A DNA stretch of 64,000 bases from Plectrocnemia conspersa (taxonomy: Eukaryota > Arthropoda > Insecta > Trichoptera > Polycentropodidae), in NCBI GenBank assembly GCA_009617715.1, contig VTFK01000053.1:496001-560000 (forward strand), in the 5' to 3' direction. The stretch's first letter is position 1, and each line of letters begins with the position of its first letter. The notes beneath the pieces were generated by a model that was not told where the DNA came from, made no database searches, and saw only the letters and a program-made list of their open reading frames with translations. Of this stretch, positions 53,601-61,710 are shown piece by piece. Made by a program: the position numbers and the translations under genes.

Positions 53601-55955
53601 CAAACACGGTTCGGTATTTTTGGTCACATTTATATGTATATTTTTTTATTTATATAATTCTTGAAACTTCCGCGTATTCTCATTGCCCAATAGATTGGAC
53701 CTTTGGTTTTGATTTATGCAGATACTTTCGAATTGATGCTATTAATGTACCTAGATTGTAAAATAGCCACATCCTTGTTCGTGACTTTATAATTCTTCTG
53801 GTGAATGATGTCTAATCCTTTATATTTGTGTCATGACTTGCTTTCGTAGATTCTTCGCATATCTGAATGATGAATCCAAGGCTCCGCTTAGCTTTCTTGC
53901 GAGAATGTTTCAGCGGTTTTCCGCCAATCGAGGCCGTTTTCGACAGGCGATGGTCTCTATTTGACAGCTTATGATTTTATTATAAAATATTTATATTAAA
54001 ACAAATATATAACGAAATAGCAGCGACAGCAAGTAACAAATAAAATAGGGATTAAAATTATTTTCGTTATTTATCTATATTTAATAAAATATGCATAAAA
54101 AATCAATAATTAATTTTCTAAATAACTACCACTGTTTTTACAAAACCACGATTTTTAGTCACAAACTACACTGTCTGATTTAATATTATATATTGTATTT
54201 AAAATATAAAATTATTTATATGTTTTTGGTTATAATAATAATATTTTTACCACAAAATGTGCCTTAAAGAAATTTGAAAAAAAAGATCTTTTATTATATA
54301 TATTTTTCATTAAATTCTGGAATAAATAAAATCACGTTTTAATCCTATTTGACGTTTAAAATTCTACTTTTACTTAAAATATTTTAGTAATGCATCATTA
54401 AGTCCCCCATTTTGATATGTTTTTTTATTGGGATGTCATTTTTAGCTTAAATTTGGCATAGAAAACGTAATTTATTGTTTAAGATTAATATAATTTTATA
54501 TTTTTTTATATATATATTTTCGTAAGAATACGTTAAAGTTATATGGCAGCTTAGACTTTCTCATGTTGCGGATCACAATTTTTTTCAAGGACCAACGTCA
54601 TAAAACATTGATATGTCTATTATAATTTCAGGAATTCAAATAGGGACGTGTTGAAAAGAGGGAAGATAAAGTCAAGTAATTAAAAATATATATTTTTAAA
54701 AGCGATTTTTCATTTTAAAAAAGCAGTGTAAAATATATACTTTTCACTAACAAGTCACCATTTTACTCTAAAATAGACAAATCACTTTTGGCCGCTGTTA
54801 TTTTTTAATATACCGTGTAGCGCGTAATTTTCGGTTATTTTTCTAATTATTTGTTCGCACAGCCGAAATTTAACAAAAAATTAACTATGCTTTCAAGAAG
54901 TGGAATTCCATTAAAGAAGTTACCTTTTGCCATCGGAGAATTTAAAGAGGCAATCTCTTAATTTGCACTTTATTTAAAGAGGTCATATTGCACTTATAAC
55001 TTCCTCTAAGATTGAAGAAATTGTCTGGATATGTTGTTAGAATCTGTTGAATTTGGAGATGTTGTTAGAATAGTTTTATTGATTGTTTTACCGCTGGACA
55101 GCAAAATATTTTATATACATATATAGATTATGAATCTATTTTCCTACAATTTTAATGTGCAAAAAATCCAGATTTTGACAAAAACATGAATAAAAAAAAA
55201 AAAAAAGCCATTTATATTTATTTACATTTTATGCACTTCAACTTGTTTACCCATATAAATTTAAGTGGTTAAAAATATTGACTTATTCAATAACCCTAGA
55301 AGCGTATTATAGTTACGCAGTTTGTACTATTTTCATTGTGTGTATTTTCCCATAGACTTAGTCAACAATTTCGGCAACAAACCTCACGATAAAAATGACA
55401 ACGACGGTCAAATTTGAACAGCGACATACATTTCCAGCCGGACGACCAAATATTTTGTAATAATCAATTACATAAACCAAAATTACTATCAGAAGGTTCT
55501 TGAGACTTTTCTCATCTCTCGATATTTTATTATGAACGGCGCGCGGCCAAACTAGTTGCGGCTATCGAAAGTGAAAACTCGTTTTATGTAACCCGCAACT
55601 TTTTCACGTTCCTATTAGAGACGCATGTGTGTGCATTACGGGCCTGACATTCTTCCAATGCGTTTTTAATTAACACATTTTTTACATATATGACCTACAT
55701 TTAAAAATGATTAAAATTTGAGTTTTCCATGTTTTTAATCATGTTAAAATAAGAGTTACCCCTTGATATTTAAATTTTTATTACATATATGTATACATAA
55801 TAAGAAAAAAAAAATATCATCTACAATACATTAAAATTTCAATATGATCTTACAACATAAATTATTTGTAGATTAAGTAATAAATACGTAGAAATAACAA
55901 TTAAATATATACTTACAATTTTCATTTTGTCGAACCGCCTTCGAAATTGTAACAT
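9381..55955 (-). CDS. Cht6: Cht6-like (group VI) insect chitinase, whole gene, 19-exon form
   Basis: Secreted GH18 chitinase expected to cut beta-1,4-N-acetylglucosamine chains in cuticle or other extracellular matrix. Joining exons by GT-AG sites and phase gives about 2,620 residues: signal peptide (about 1-21), GH18 catalytic domain (about 28-425, catalytic Glu about 151 in FDGLDLDWEYP), Ser/Thr/Pro linker, CBM14 (about 525-584, six Cys), then a tail of about 2,000 residues rich in Ser, Thr, Glu and Arg. One catalytic domain, one CBM14 and a huge low-complexity tail are the known architecture of insect group VI chitinases (Cht6). Coding exons: 55917-55925 (or from 55955), 27548-27602, 21179-21366, 20951-21102, 19915-20147, 17457-17586, 17201-17386, 16908-17130, 16742-16847, 16504-16665, 16260-16384, 16063-16185, 15751-15989, 15568-15679, 15372-15498, 15198-15293, 14930-15124, 14707-14856, 9381-14628. 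All junctions keep frame except exon 3/4. The symbol rests on architecture, not on a tree. Confidence 0.9.
14707..15679 (-). CDS. Cht6: Chitinase exons 14-18: charged proximal tail
   Basis: Five short exons (15679-15568, 15498-15372, 15293-15198, 15124-14930, 14856-14707) with consensus splice sites and compatible phases. Exon 14 is acidic (EEYDEDEEALEEDLENG). Exon 15 carries TTPPTIKKLFYERVL. Exon 17 has repeated Ser/Glu/Thr and PGLPQYVNIRRARPSTTEEP. Exon 18 has a run of nine Glu followed by three Asp. No known domain is recognisable; the segment looks extended and disordered. Several exons share the pattern of an Arg-rich motif followed by STT, as in the big exon downstream, which supports one continuous protein. 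Confidence 0.88.
15751..16847 (-). CDS. Cht6: Chitinase exons 9-13: end of GH18, linker and CBM14
   Basis: Exon 9 (16847-16742) has GIMFWSIDNDDFRGKC, the last barrel strand with the conserved Trp, and PYPLIEAAKEALFKSLG, the end of the catalytic domain. Exons 10 (16665-16504) and 11 (16384-16260) form a basic, Ser/Thr/Pro-rich linker (for example TTTESTPTSNTPS). Exons 12 (16185-16063) and 13 (15989-15751) together encode a peritrophin-A/CBM14 chitin-binding domain, FKCTEEGFFPHPRDCKKYFW through CDFARNVLC, with all six cysteines and the aromatic CKKYFWC segment. Exon 13 continues into an Ala/Thr/Ser-rich, probably O-glycosylated stretch. Exon boundaries were set by phase and AG/GT sites; every join keeps frame. 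Confidence 0.92.
16908..17586 (-). CDS. Cht6: Chitinase exons 6-8: C-terminal half of GH18 barrel with acidic insert
   Basis: Exon 6 (17586-17457) carries YLDWMNLLTYDYHSAFEP, with the conserved MxxxTYDYH-type strand 6 motif. Exon 7 (17386-17201) carries KLVLGIPTYGRSYTLIN and ends GYLAYYE. Exon 8 (17130-16908) runs ICEGLLAKTRSKRD, then seven Asp and a Glu-rich run, and resumes the family sequence at WVVVQPNPRALGPYAYKGDQWVGYDD. The acidic stretch (about residues 333-350), just after RSKR, has no counterpart in the usual GH18 spacing between YYEIC and the W-x-V-V segment. All three exons join in frame with consensus sites; introns are 70 nt (6/7 and 7/8). Confidence 0.93.
17587..19914. other. 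Chitinase intron 5
   Basis: Contains the transposase relic (18925-19285) and, near 18460-18495, a GGGCGGCCCTAGC...AACGCCCCAGGC motif like that of common arthropod dispersed repeats. The rest is AT-rich with no exon-like frame. Confidence 0.6.
18925..19285 (+). pseudogene. Tc1/mariner-superfamily transposase relic
   Basis: Plus-strand fragments recall the DDE transposases found widely in insects: HAQTVTVWYALWSSSVIRPY, VTGNGERYIRMITDYFW, then LREKLPGRQNHA and, near the end, RSRGGHLIDIIFHN followed by a stop. Frameshifts, stops and an internal deletion remove the segment that would hold the second and third acidic residues. No terminal inverted repeats were recognised around it. It sits in the chitinase intron between exons 5 and 6 and is certainly inactive. 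Confidence 0.75.
19915..20147 (-). CDS. Cht6: Chitinase exon 5: GH18 catalytic motif
   Basis: 233-nt exon from acceptor GGTTTTTCAG to donor GTAGTT. It starts FLRQNKFDGLDLDWEYPSF: this holds DxxDxDxE, the GH18 signature, with Glu (about residue 151) as the proton donor and the Asp two residues before it (DWE) intact, so the enzyme should be active. It continues through a charged helix (NYARLVQELREEYEKES) to LLLTMAVPAGIEYIDKGYDIPKLN, strand 5 and the following helix. Phase 2 at the 3' end joins exon 6 to give an Arg codon. Confidence 0.95.
20951..21366 (-). CDS. Cht6: Chitinase exons 3 and 4: N-terminal half of GH18 barrel
   Basis: Exon 3 (21366-21179) encodes VVCYYTNWSVYRPG..., strand 1 of the GH18 barrel, through AFGGFTKENTLKPFDKYQDIEK. 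Exon 4 (21102-20951) encodes GYAKFTGLK..., then MIAIGGWNEGSSRFS, which holds the conserved GGW motif of strand 3, and ends NTVK. The intron between them is only about 75 nt. With the consensus donor (AAG/GTCAGT) and acceptor (TTACAG/GC) the reading frame shifts by one base. An alternative donor four bases later (A/GTGCAA) restores it and gives EKVSGYAKF. I therefore count exon 3 as ending at either 21179 or 21175. See findings. Confidence 0.9.
22270..25130. repeat. Decayed tandem-repeat field
   Basis: A shared unit recurs in the same orientation: GCATGTTTACAAA...GAGGCGCAAAAGACGGATATAAAA...ATGCAAAATCAATTAAATG...AAAACCATTGAATTC...AACTATTTATAATG...ATCTTGCGTTCTACAAAATG...GATGTAAAATTTTGGATCG. The GCAAAAGACGGATATAAA block is found near 22281, 22840, 22959, 24207, 24621 and 24784; the TTGCGTTCTAC block near 22674, 24046 and 24290. 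Units are heavily diverged and internally deleted, so no single period is kept. About 0.9 kb of unrelated sequence, including a MITE, interrupts it (22984-24020). Confidence 0.7.
22984..23130. mobile_element. Small C-tract MITE, copy A
   Basis: About 147 bp with inverted ends (left CAAGGACGTAATTCAGG; right, on the complement, CAGGAACATAATTTTAGC) and two C homopolymer tracts flanking an AT-rich middle. The right arm (GGCCAATTTTTACCCC... then GGAAAAAGCTAAAATTATG) closely resembles the copy at 60111-60257. It interrupts the tandem-repeat field in the chitinase intron between exons 2 and 3. Confidence 0.55.
26059..26298 (+). repeat. Direct duplication, two copies of about 100 bp
   Basis: Copy 1 (about 26059-26147) and copy 2 (about 26191-26298) share TTAGTTGTTATATTGAATAG, ATAAACTATCAGAATTCATT, and the tail GGTATTAAGA-ATATTAAAAA-ATATAGATAAA. 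Copy 2 carries a small insertion (TTTCTTAAGTAACATA). The match is close, so the duplication is fairly recent. It is intronic. Confidence 0.8.
27548..27602 (-). CDS. Cht6: Chitinase exon 2: signal-peptide core
   Basis: A 55-nt exon between an acceptor TTTACAG and a donor GTATAC. It encodes RGLTIWLFIFSAVLAARS plus the first base of a Gly codon. The hydrophobic run followed by small residues (SAVLAA) is a typical secretory signal. Its phase (0 in, 1 out) fits exon 1 (MKI) upstream and the GETAKEARVVCYYTNW start of the GH18 domain downstream. It is isolated, more than 6 kb from the next exon and 28 kb from the previous one. Confidence 0.85.
30444..30477. repeat. Perfect 14-bp hairpin
   Basis: ACAGTTTTCATTTG (30444-30457), loop GTCTTT, exact complement (30464-30477). 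It is intronic, with no other support for function. Confidence 0.85.
31375..31421. repeat. Perfect 20-bp hairpin
   Basis: Arm GTGTGGGCACTCACCAATAC (31375-31394) and its exact reverse complement (31402-31421) with a 7-base loop. Partial pairing continues outside (AAGTTT against AAAACTT). It lies in chitinase intron 1; no gene product is implied. Confidence 0.9.
31790..32215. promoter_or_regulatory. Intronic CpG-containing GC-rich block
   Basis: This is the longest GC-rich stretch in the 28 kb intron. It has a CACGTG E-box (within CCACGTGACC), several GAGAG/CTCTC runs and a dense CpG segment (ACCGCTCGCGCTCGAAAGAG). No coding frame is convincing. An enhancer, alternative promoter or transposon fragment are all possible. 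Confidence 0.3.
36661..36764. repeat. 15-bp inverted repeat flanking a tRNA-like B box
   Basis: CAATTCTTTTGGTAT (36661-36675) and its exact complement (36750-36764). On the minus strand, just beyond the left arm, GGGTTCGAATC (about 36651-36661) fits a polymerase III B box, preceded by tRNA-like GTCGATAGATCAATTACTAA. This may be a tRNA-derived SINE relic; the arms of a real tRNA do not fold. Confidence 0.35.
40204..41165 (+). pseudogene. Jockey-like non-LTR retrotransposon fragment (reverse transcriptase)
   Basis: Plus-strand pieces in shifting frames match reverse transcriptase motifs in order: ANFIFLDVAQAFDEG (motif A), IRAGVSQGSVLGPILYLL (motif B), IIATFADDTAILVV (motif C with the FADD box), then WSKN and HLWGCAEPFHNK, and the C-terminal IRDKDLHRDLGVEDVASAI. 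This order is typical of Jockey-clade LINEs. Several stops and frameshifts break it, and no endonuclease region is evident upstream, so it is a dead 5'-truncated copy in chitinase intron 1. The exact 3' end is unclear; similarity fades after about 41165. Confidence 0.85.
42605..42998. mobile_element. MITE with 24-bp inverted ends and TTA duplication (PIF/Harbinger-like)
   Basis: The left end at 42609-42632 begins GCGGCTTCCATAAATGATGT; the right end at 42971-42994 is its reverse complement with two mismatches in 24. Immediately outside lies TTA on both sides (42605-42607 and 42996-42998). A three-base TTA (TWA) duplication is typical of PIF/Harbinger elements, but the superfamily is inferred from that alone. 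The interior has a C-rich tract and no coding sequence. The element is about 388 bp and lies in chitinase intron 1. Confidence 0.65.
43286..43397. repeat. Two adjacent hairpins
   Basis: First hairpin: CCGATATTTTTCTAAAAAA (from 43286) pairs with the stretch ending ...TAAAATATCGG (43321-43342) around an A/T loop. Second: CCAAATTCGACGATCT (43352-43367) and its exact complement (43382-43397); allowing one mismatch the stem grows to 21 bp with a 4-base loop (43352-43397). The two stems lie ten bases apart, suggesting one small foldback element. Confidence 0.85.
47865..48338. mobile_element. Non-autonomous piggyBac-like element (MITE) with TTAA ends
   Basis: TTAA at 47865-47868 is followed by CCCTCTGCGG, and the far side reads ...CTCTCAGGGGG then TTAA at 48335-48338. 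The ends are roughly inverted (CCCTCTGCGG against CCCCCTGAGAG). A TTAA target duplication with CCC-starting ends is diagnostic of the piggyBac superfamily. Just inside the left end lies a perfect 22-bp palindrome with arm ATCGCCGTACA (47880-47901). The interior is A/T-rich with no transposase frame, so the copy is non-autonomous. Confidence 0.65.
50747..50934. repeat. Four copies of TCTGAGGTC, two per orientation
   Basis: TTTCTGAGGTC at 50747-50757 and 50773-50783; the complement GACCTCAGAAA at 50909-50919 and GACCTCAGAGA at 50924-50934. The right pair forms two TGACCT (AGGTCA) half-sites nine bases apart. The block is GC-richer than its surroundings and sits in chitinase intron 1. It could be an imperfect foldback element or nuclear-receptor-type sites. 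Confidence 0.5.
55917..55955 (-). CDS. Cht6: Chitinase exon 1: start codon(s), minute coding exon
   Basis: Only Met-Lys-Ile (55925 to 55917) precedes a consensus donor GTAAGT at 55916. Joined in phase 0 to the exon at 27602, it supplies the positively charged start of a typical signal peptide (MKIRGLTIWLFIF...). A second ATG at 55953-55955 is in the same frame and would add MLQFRRRFDK in front; no further in-frame ATG lies between it and an upstream stop. Both ATGs have purine-rich, acceptable contexts. I prefer the inner one because it leaves a shorter basic n-region before the hydrophobic core, but the sequence does not settle it. No other upstream exon with a better fit was found, though a 28 kb intron leaves room for alternatives. 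Confidence 0.7.
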
Positions 55956-56250
55956 TTTTGTTGAGTTCTCGCGTCCACGATGCGAGAAAAACTATAAAAA
56001 CATTACGTATCGCACACAATTCAGCACTGCTCCCGAAAAAAATTAAGTCGGCACTGTTCGTTGTCGCAGGGTGGCGAATGCGCGTTTACGCGCTAGCTGT
56101 CCGTCCGGTGCGGAAAAACAACTTTCAGGTCTGAAGCGGCGTTTCACGCGAGCATGACCCTCGATACGGCGCACGGAGCTAAACGGCTGTTGGCGCGCTC
56201 GCGACTCGGCTTGTACTGAACCGAAAAACGCTTTCTACCCAAGCACACAA
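55950..56250 (-). promoter_or_regulatory. Putative chitinase promoter and 5' UTR region
   Basis: Immediately upstream (minus strand) of the first coding exon the AT-rich background gives way to a CpG-containing, GC-richer block of about 300 bp. Reading on the minus strand it includes ACAGTGCCGAC and GAGCAGTGCTG, both resembling arthropod initiators, and TTTTTATAGT about 30 bp before a possible start site. This is placement by context and composition only; no start site can be proven. Confidence 0.4.
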
Positions 56251-59200
56251 ATGGTTGCTCCTTTGTGGGACGAGTCATCTAATATTACGGGCCACGAAAA
56301 TGTGTAATATCCAGGCATTAGGCAATTTTAGCTCTTTAAGTATTTGATTAGGATGACCGAGAGCTTCCACCCTAAAACTTATTATTGAATGATTTGCCAT
56401 ATTTAAATGTGATATTTATTTTGTCAAAGTGTTAAAATAAATAATTTATTTTGTTTTACGCCCTAAATTATTTTTAAGTTGAAAATCACCCGCCACTTTT
56501 ATTCTCCCCTTGAGTTTATATCTAACCTTTTCAATGTGATATTATTTTTATTTTTATTAGTATATCGTAAAAATACATGATTTAAGTATTTTTCAAAATT
56601 TTTTTTTCCCCCCCCCCCATGGAAAGAGCTGAAATGACGTCTCTGTTTAAAACATCCCTTAATATATTTTTTAACATGATAATATTAAATATCATAATGC
56701 ATTTACCGAGTCTGACGATTTTCTTGAATACAACGACATCTTACGCCAACTCTATTTGTCAGCACCCAACGCGAGCAGAGCTTCTGTTAGCCTAATATTT
56801 TTGTAAACGTTTCACACAGTTCAGTTTTGAGCACATGAATAATCGGTTATCATAACTATTATTTTTTCAATTTTGAACGGATATGTCAGTGTTACCAGAT
56901 GGCTTGATCATGATGTCACATTTTCCTGTTTTAAATGAATGGCACAACAACAGTTTATTCTCTCGCACAGAGAAAGCGTATCACAGAAAGATCCTCGTAC
57001 TTGACGAGAAAAAATACACGATCATTTTAAACACACAATACAAGCATGGTGTTGTCGCGGCTGAAGCATAAAAAGCAATGTTGGCAACCGTGTAAAAATT
57101 GTTTTTTATATTTACTTGTCTTTAATCTTTACTATTCGAATATATCTCATAATATAATAATTAAATTACGCGATAAATTTATAAAAATACATATGATATT
57201 ATTTTACCTTTTTTATTTCCATAACATATATTGCTAATATGTATTGAGATTTTAATTTAAAACTATTAATTAAAATACTTTCAAAGTAAAAAGCAAGTGA
57301 AATAAACTGATGGGAAAAATTGTTTGATAACTCAATTTAAGAATAAGATGAAGTTCTTTTTAAATTCATTGTAATTTTAAAATGATTTAATAAAACTGTT
57401 ATTAAAAACCAACAGAAAAATCTAATTTAATACATATCTCTTTTTGATTTGGTATAAACACTGATTTGATTATAAATAAGTGGGAAATTAAAACGTACAA
57501 GACCGAGCGGTTTTAATTGCAATTTATTTGCATGTCTGGTTTTAACTATGAGGTTCACCACAGTTCAGCATTTTAATAGCTATTGTTAACATTGTTTAAA
57601 AAATACAGTATGCTATTACCTACTTACTGATTTTATTATAATACTTTTTCGTAACACAAATCTAATTATCTGTACACTAATAAATTACATATTAAAAATT
57701 TTAATTTACCACACCTGAGAATTAAAAGTCATATACGACAACTGTATATAAAGTAATACGCGTACACGCACTCGGAACGACCGCAGAATAAATCTAACAT
57801 TTCGAAATACTATTTGTACGTTTCTTTAATTCAAAGAAAATTTATTGGAATCAATCAGTTATAAATTGAATGTAAATGTAAAAATAAACTGTTTCTTATA
57901 ATATCGAGGAAAATCGAATTGAAGTTAAATATGCGTAAATATGTTACCTAACATGTAATTTAAAGAAATATAATATAAAAATATAAAACACTTAGATATT
58001 ATGTATAGATACTCGCAATTTATAGGAAGTAAAATAGTATATTTCTTGTGATTTTGCGCTCCAATGAATCATTGCGAATGTGCTTCGTCCTATTTTATTG
58101 AATAATACAAAACATAACACGCATCTAGAGATTAATTAGTTATAAAAATAATAATATTAATTTGCTTATTCAAAGGCTTATTTACGCATTATGTCATCAT
58201 TAAGAAATTGTAAAACAAACGACTCAGCTGGGCACTAGAAAGTTTTTTATACGCAAATATTTTAATCCCACTCTTAATTCTACATTGCCCTTGCGTAAAT
58301 ATTTGCTATGCCTCAGGAAAGGTTGTCTTATTTCACATTTTGCGGATTCTAAGTGTGTGTATCTATATGTGTAGTATGTGCATTTCGATTACACTGAGTA
58401 TTTGCAGGTGAAAGGATCGTTTTCAAGTTGTCGGTAAGCTCGTAGACAAGCCTCCAAGTATATATAATATTGATGTTCTTCGAAGGTTGTCCGGCTTCAA
58501 CCTGTATCAACATTCTTGATTACAGTCGACCTTCGAATGTCGGTTATTTTTTATTGAAGTTGTCAAAAAATGCATTAAAACGTAATGGGTTTGAATACAT
58601 AAACCCGTACGTGGCAGCAAATTAATTAGCATGCATTTTTAATGAAGGTCTTTCTATAATATATGAAGCAAATAAAATACTAAAAAGTGAATATATGCCT
58701 AAAACTCTGAATTACCCTTATGGATATTATTATTCACTAATGACATTACATATATTGGTGTTAGTAGCGGAACTATGTTTAACAGCGAACGAAATAGAGC
58801 ACTATAATATTTAATTCCTGACAACATATACCACTGTATATTATTAAACTTAGATTGGTAGATATAATGAAAGTTTTATTAAAAATAACATATACAAATA
58901 TAATAAATTACTACAAGCAAATTATATTTTAAGACATATATTATTAATTGTGTATGTTTCGGCAAATGTCAAAGCAATAAAAAAGCATCAGCGATTTACA
59001 AATAAATTATCCAAAGAATTTGCGCTACGCGGCCACATTCTCCCACTTAACATAAATTAGTAAAACATACAAATATTATATTTTATATTTAGATTCGGCA
59101 TTTTGTTTAAAAAAAATAGCAGTTAATTATCAAAACGTCCTAACTTACCGGAACTACCCAAAATCGTTGCGTTGAAATCATTTGTGCAAGATTTGTTAAA

Positions 59201-61710
59201 AATATTAAAAAACTAATAGATTTGTGTCCGTCAATATTACTAAAAATCAGAGCACCGTCAACCTACAAAATATTACAATTAGGGTTCTCAGTCGAATATT
59301 CGAATTATTCGCCCGATTCTCAACTATATGAATGTTCGAATAATTGCTCGAATATTCGTTTGTACTACCTTGAATAAAATTTGATTTTTTTTTAAATAAT
59401 ACAATTTGTATACTTGAGCAAAACAAGTAGTGGTTTTTCCCCCTCAAAATACCCGAGTGACTAGTGCCTCTCCAAAATCATGGTTCATTATGCGCCTTTA
59501 TTTTGTTTTGAAATGCGAGACACTTCTAAATAGATTGTTTATCGGTGTATCTACTATGATCGAAATTCGCAGAATTCGTTCGTTGAACGAAACAGAATGT
59601 TAGAAAGATCCACCATATGTTATAGTACAACGGTTATATCATAAATAGATGTACGTCGCTAAATTTTGTGAAGTTAATTTTTGTATTTGTTTATTTAAGA
59701 CGCAAAGATTTTATTTTAATTATTTCAATAATTTGATCGCGGTTAATTTATTTCTAGCTATTTAATTTATATGAAAATCCGCACGAGACAAACTCCGATA
59801 CCGATCTGATCTCTATGTATATCAAATTCGTTACAAACATTTTTAACTATTGTACTATAAATTCGATAAAATTATGTATTTAAAATGTTTCACCAATTTC
59901 GCTCAATTAATTCAATCGCAGCTGATCTTCATTCTGGTGATTTGAAAAAGCTGAATGATGCCCCTGATCAAAAAGTATGTAATAATAAATTAAGCATTTT
60001 CCTTTTGACGCCATTACTGATCAGTAATTCGCTCAGAATTGTGTTATGAATATTTTATAAAATTTAAAAAGTTTAACGATTTTTAAAGTAATATTATGTC
60101 GTTTGGGGTGAGCAGGTATGATAAATCCCCCCCCCCCTTTAAAATTGGCAAAAAAATGCATGTCATTTAATGAAATCGTAATATTATAAAAATGAACACT
60201 AACTAGCCAATTTTTGCCCTCCCCCTCCTAGAAAAAGCTAAGTCTACGTACCTGCTTTTGATGAGATTTTTCCGTAGAGGCACAAAGCAGTTAAGAGCAG
60301 CATACCGACAAAAATTGTACCTTACACAATACTAAGTACACAAAATAAGTGATATGATTTTTCTTAATTATTACTAGGTCGTTTAGAGCTTCAAATCAAT
60401 ATTTGAGGATAAGCCAATATTTCAAAATACTTCAGTACGACATTAGACGCTAAGTTGCGATGAAATGAACACGTTAAAATTAAACGTAAATAATAAAATT
60501 AATGCTTTGGAGAATTATACTGGCTTCTCGGAAGACATACTGAATCATCAGTGTACACCAATAAATTCTAAAACATATCTAGATATATGTTATGAAGTTA
60601 TGGAGACGTGTGATAAAAATAATTACTGAATACATCCAGAAAGTCAAGAACAGTGTTGCGTTACGTGGTGAATGTGCCGCGATACCATAGAATAGACAGA
60701 CTCCATCTGAAGTTGAAAATAAAAATATATTAACATATGGACGCTGAGGCACCAATATTGCTAAATGTTGCTGGTAGCACGAAATAACTATCTGACTTCG
60801 TTCTCTGAGATAAGACTGATTTTTTAATATGACATTTTAATTAAATTAAACGCTAACACTAGTATTAAAAGAGTTTCAAGAAATACAACAATATTTTTTT
60901 CTTATTACTGGCAAATTATTAACAAAATCATCACAGCGGTTAATAAAATTTAATTTATCAGTATTATTGTAAATTATTTAATTTTATATTTGATGACTAG
61001 TCTCAGATTATGGCTAGCATCGGATGGATTAAATCATATGGCAAATATTTACTTTATTATCACTAATTATTGTATCGTGATCAGGCCTTATTATAGACGC
61101 CCTGCATTCACTCGCGTGAATCTTTTGCTAGCTACAAATCTACTGGCGTTTTATTAGAATAGATTCTCCAAAATATATAGTCTTCTTTTGACTTATTAGT
61201 ATCTATACTATAAGAAACCTTGGTTTTTCAGTGCGGGTTTCTCATTAATGTAAAAATTTCCGGGTATTTTCTTTTATTTTTATTATTTTTCCTTTTCTGG
61301 TTAAAATTACTGCTGAGATAAGCAAAGGTACTCTATTTTTAGCTTTTAAAATTTTCTTTGAAATATACTTTTATTGAATAATATAACCTATCGTGTTTCA
61401 TGTTGCTTTTTAGATTCCCTATTTTTTAAAATCAATTTTAGATTATCTCTAAATACAAATATATAATTATTTATTTATGTTTGTTTATATTATAACATTG
61501 ATAACAATACAGTAAATAAAATGGTATTTACATAATCATAGACAAACATATTTTAATCATGGTCAATAATTTACATGTTAAGACCAAAATCTCAATAGCT
61601 TCACATTGTGATCGTCTGTCAAAATGACAGCATCAATGGACTAATAAGATTAAAATACACATTTTTATATTATTTTTCAATAAAACTGCTGCACCAAAAT
61701 TAACACAAAG
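55956..61710. other. Spacer between divergent chitinase and HPS4-like genes
   Basis: Apart from the putative chitinase promoter (to about 56250) the spacer is AT-rich. It holds a C-tract MITE and its remnant, a TCGAATATTCG-rich stretch (59279-59370), and two short plus-strand frames (59885-59974 and 60465-60629) that I could not assign. Confidence 0.5.
60111..60257. mobile_element. Small C-tract MITE, copy B
   Basis: About 147 bp with inverted ends (left AGCAGGTATGATAAATC; right complement AGCAGGTACGTAGACTTAGC), two C-rich tracts, and the interior motif CATTTAATGAAATCGTAATA. It shares layout and right-arm sequence with the copy at 22984-23130. It lies in the spacer between the chitinase and HPS4-like genes. 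Confidence 0.55.

Larger units (their letters stand above)
27603..55916. other. Chitinase intron 1 (about 28 kb)
   Basis: No nested gene found. Contains the hairpins (30444, 31375, 43286), GC-rich blocks (31.8-32.2, 34.0-34.4, 43.9-44.4, 49.9-50.1, 50.6-51.0 kb), the Jockey-like fragment, two MITEs, and long A/T-rich stretches. Short TTTATTA repeats occur at about 33129-33155. Open frames here are short and lack family resemblance. Confidence 0.6.

Noticed and set aside
60465..60690. Continuation of a short ORF if TGA were read as Trp, suggesting a mitochondrial insertion
   Set aside because: The peptide is charged and Cys-rich, unlike mitochondrial membrane proteins; a nuclear mitochondrial copy is not supported.
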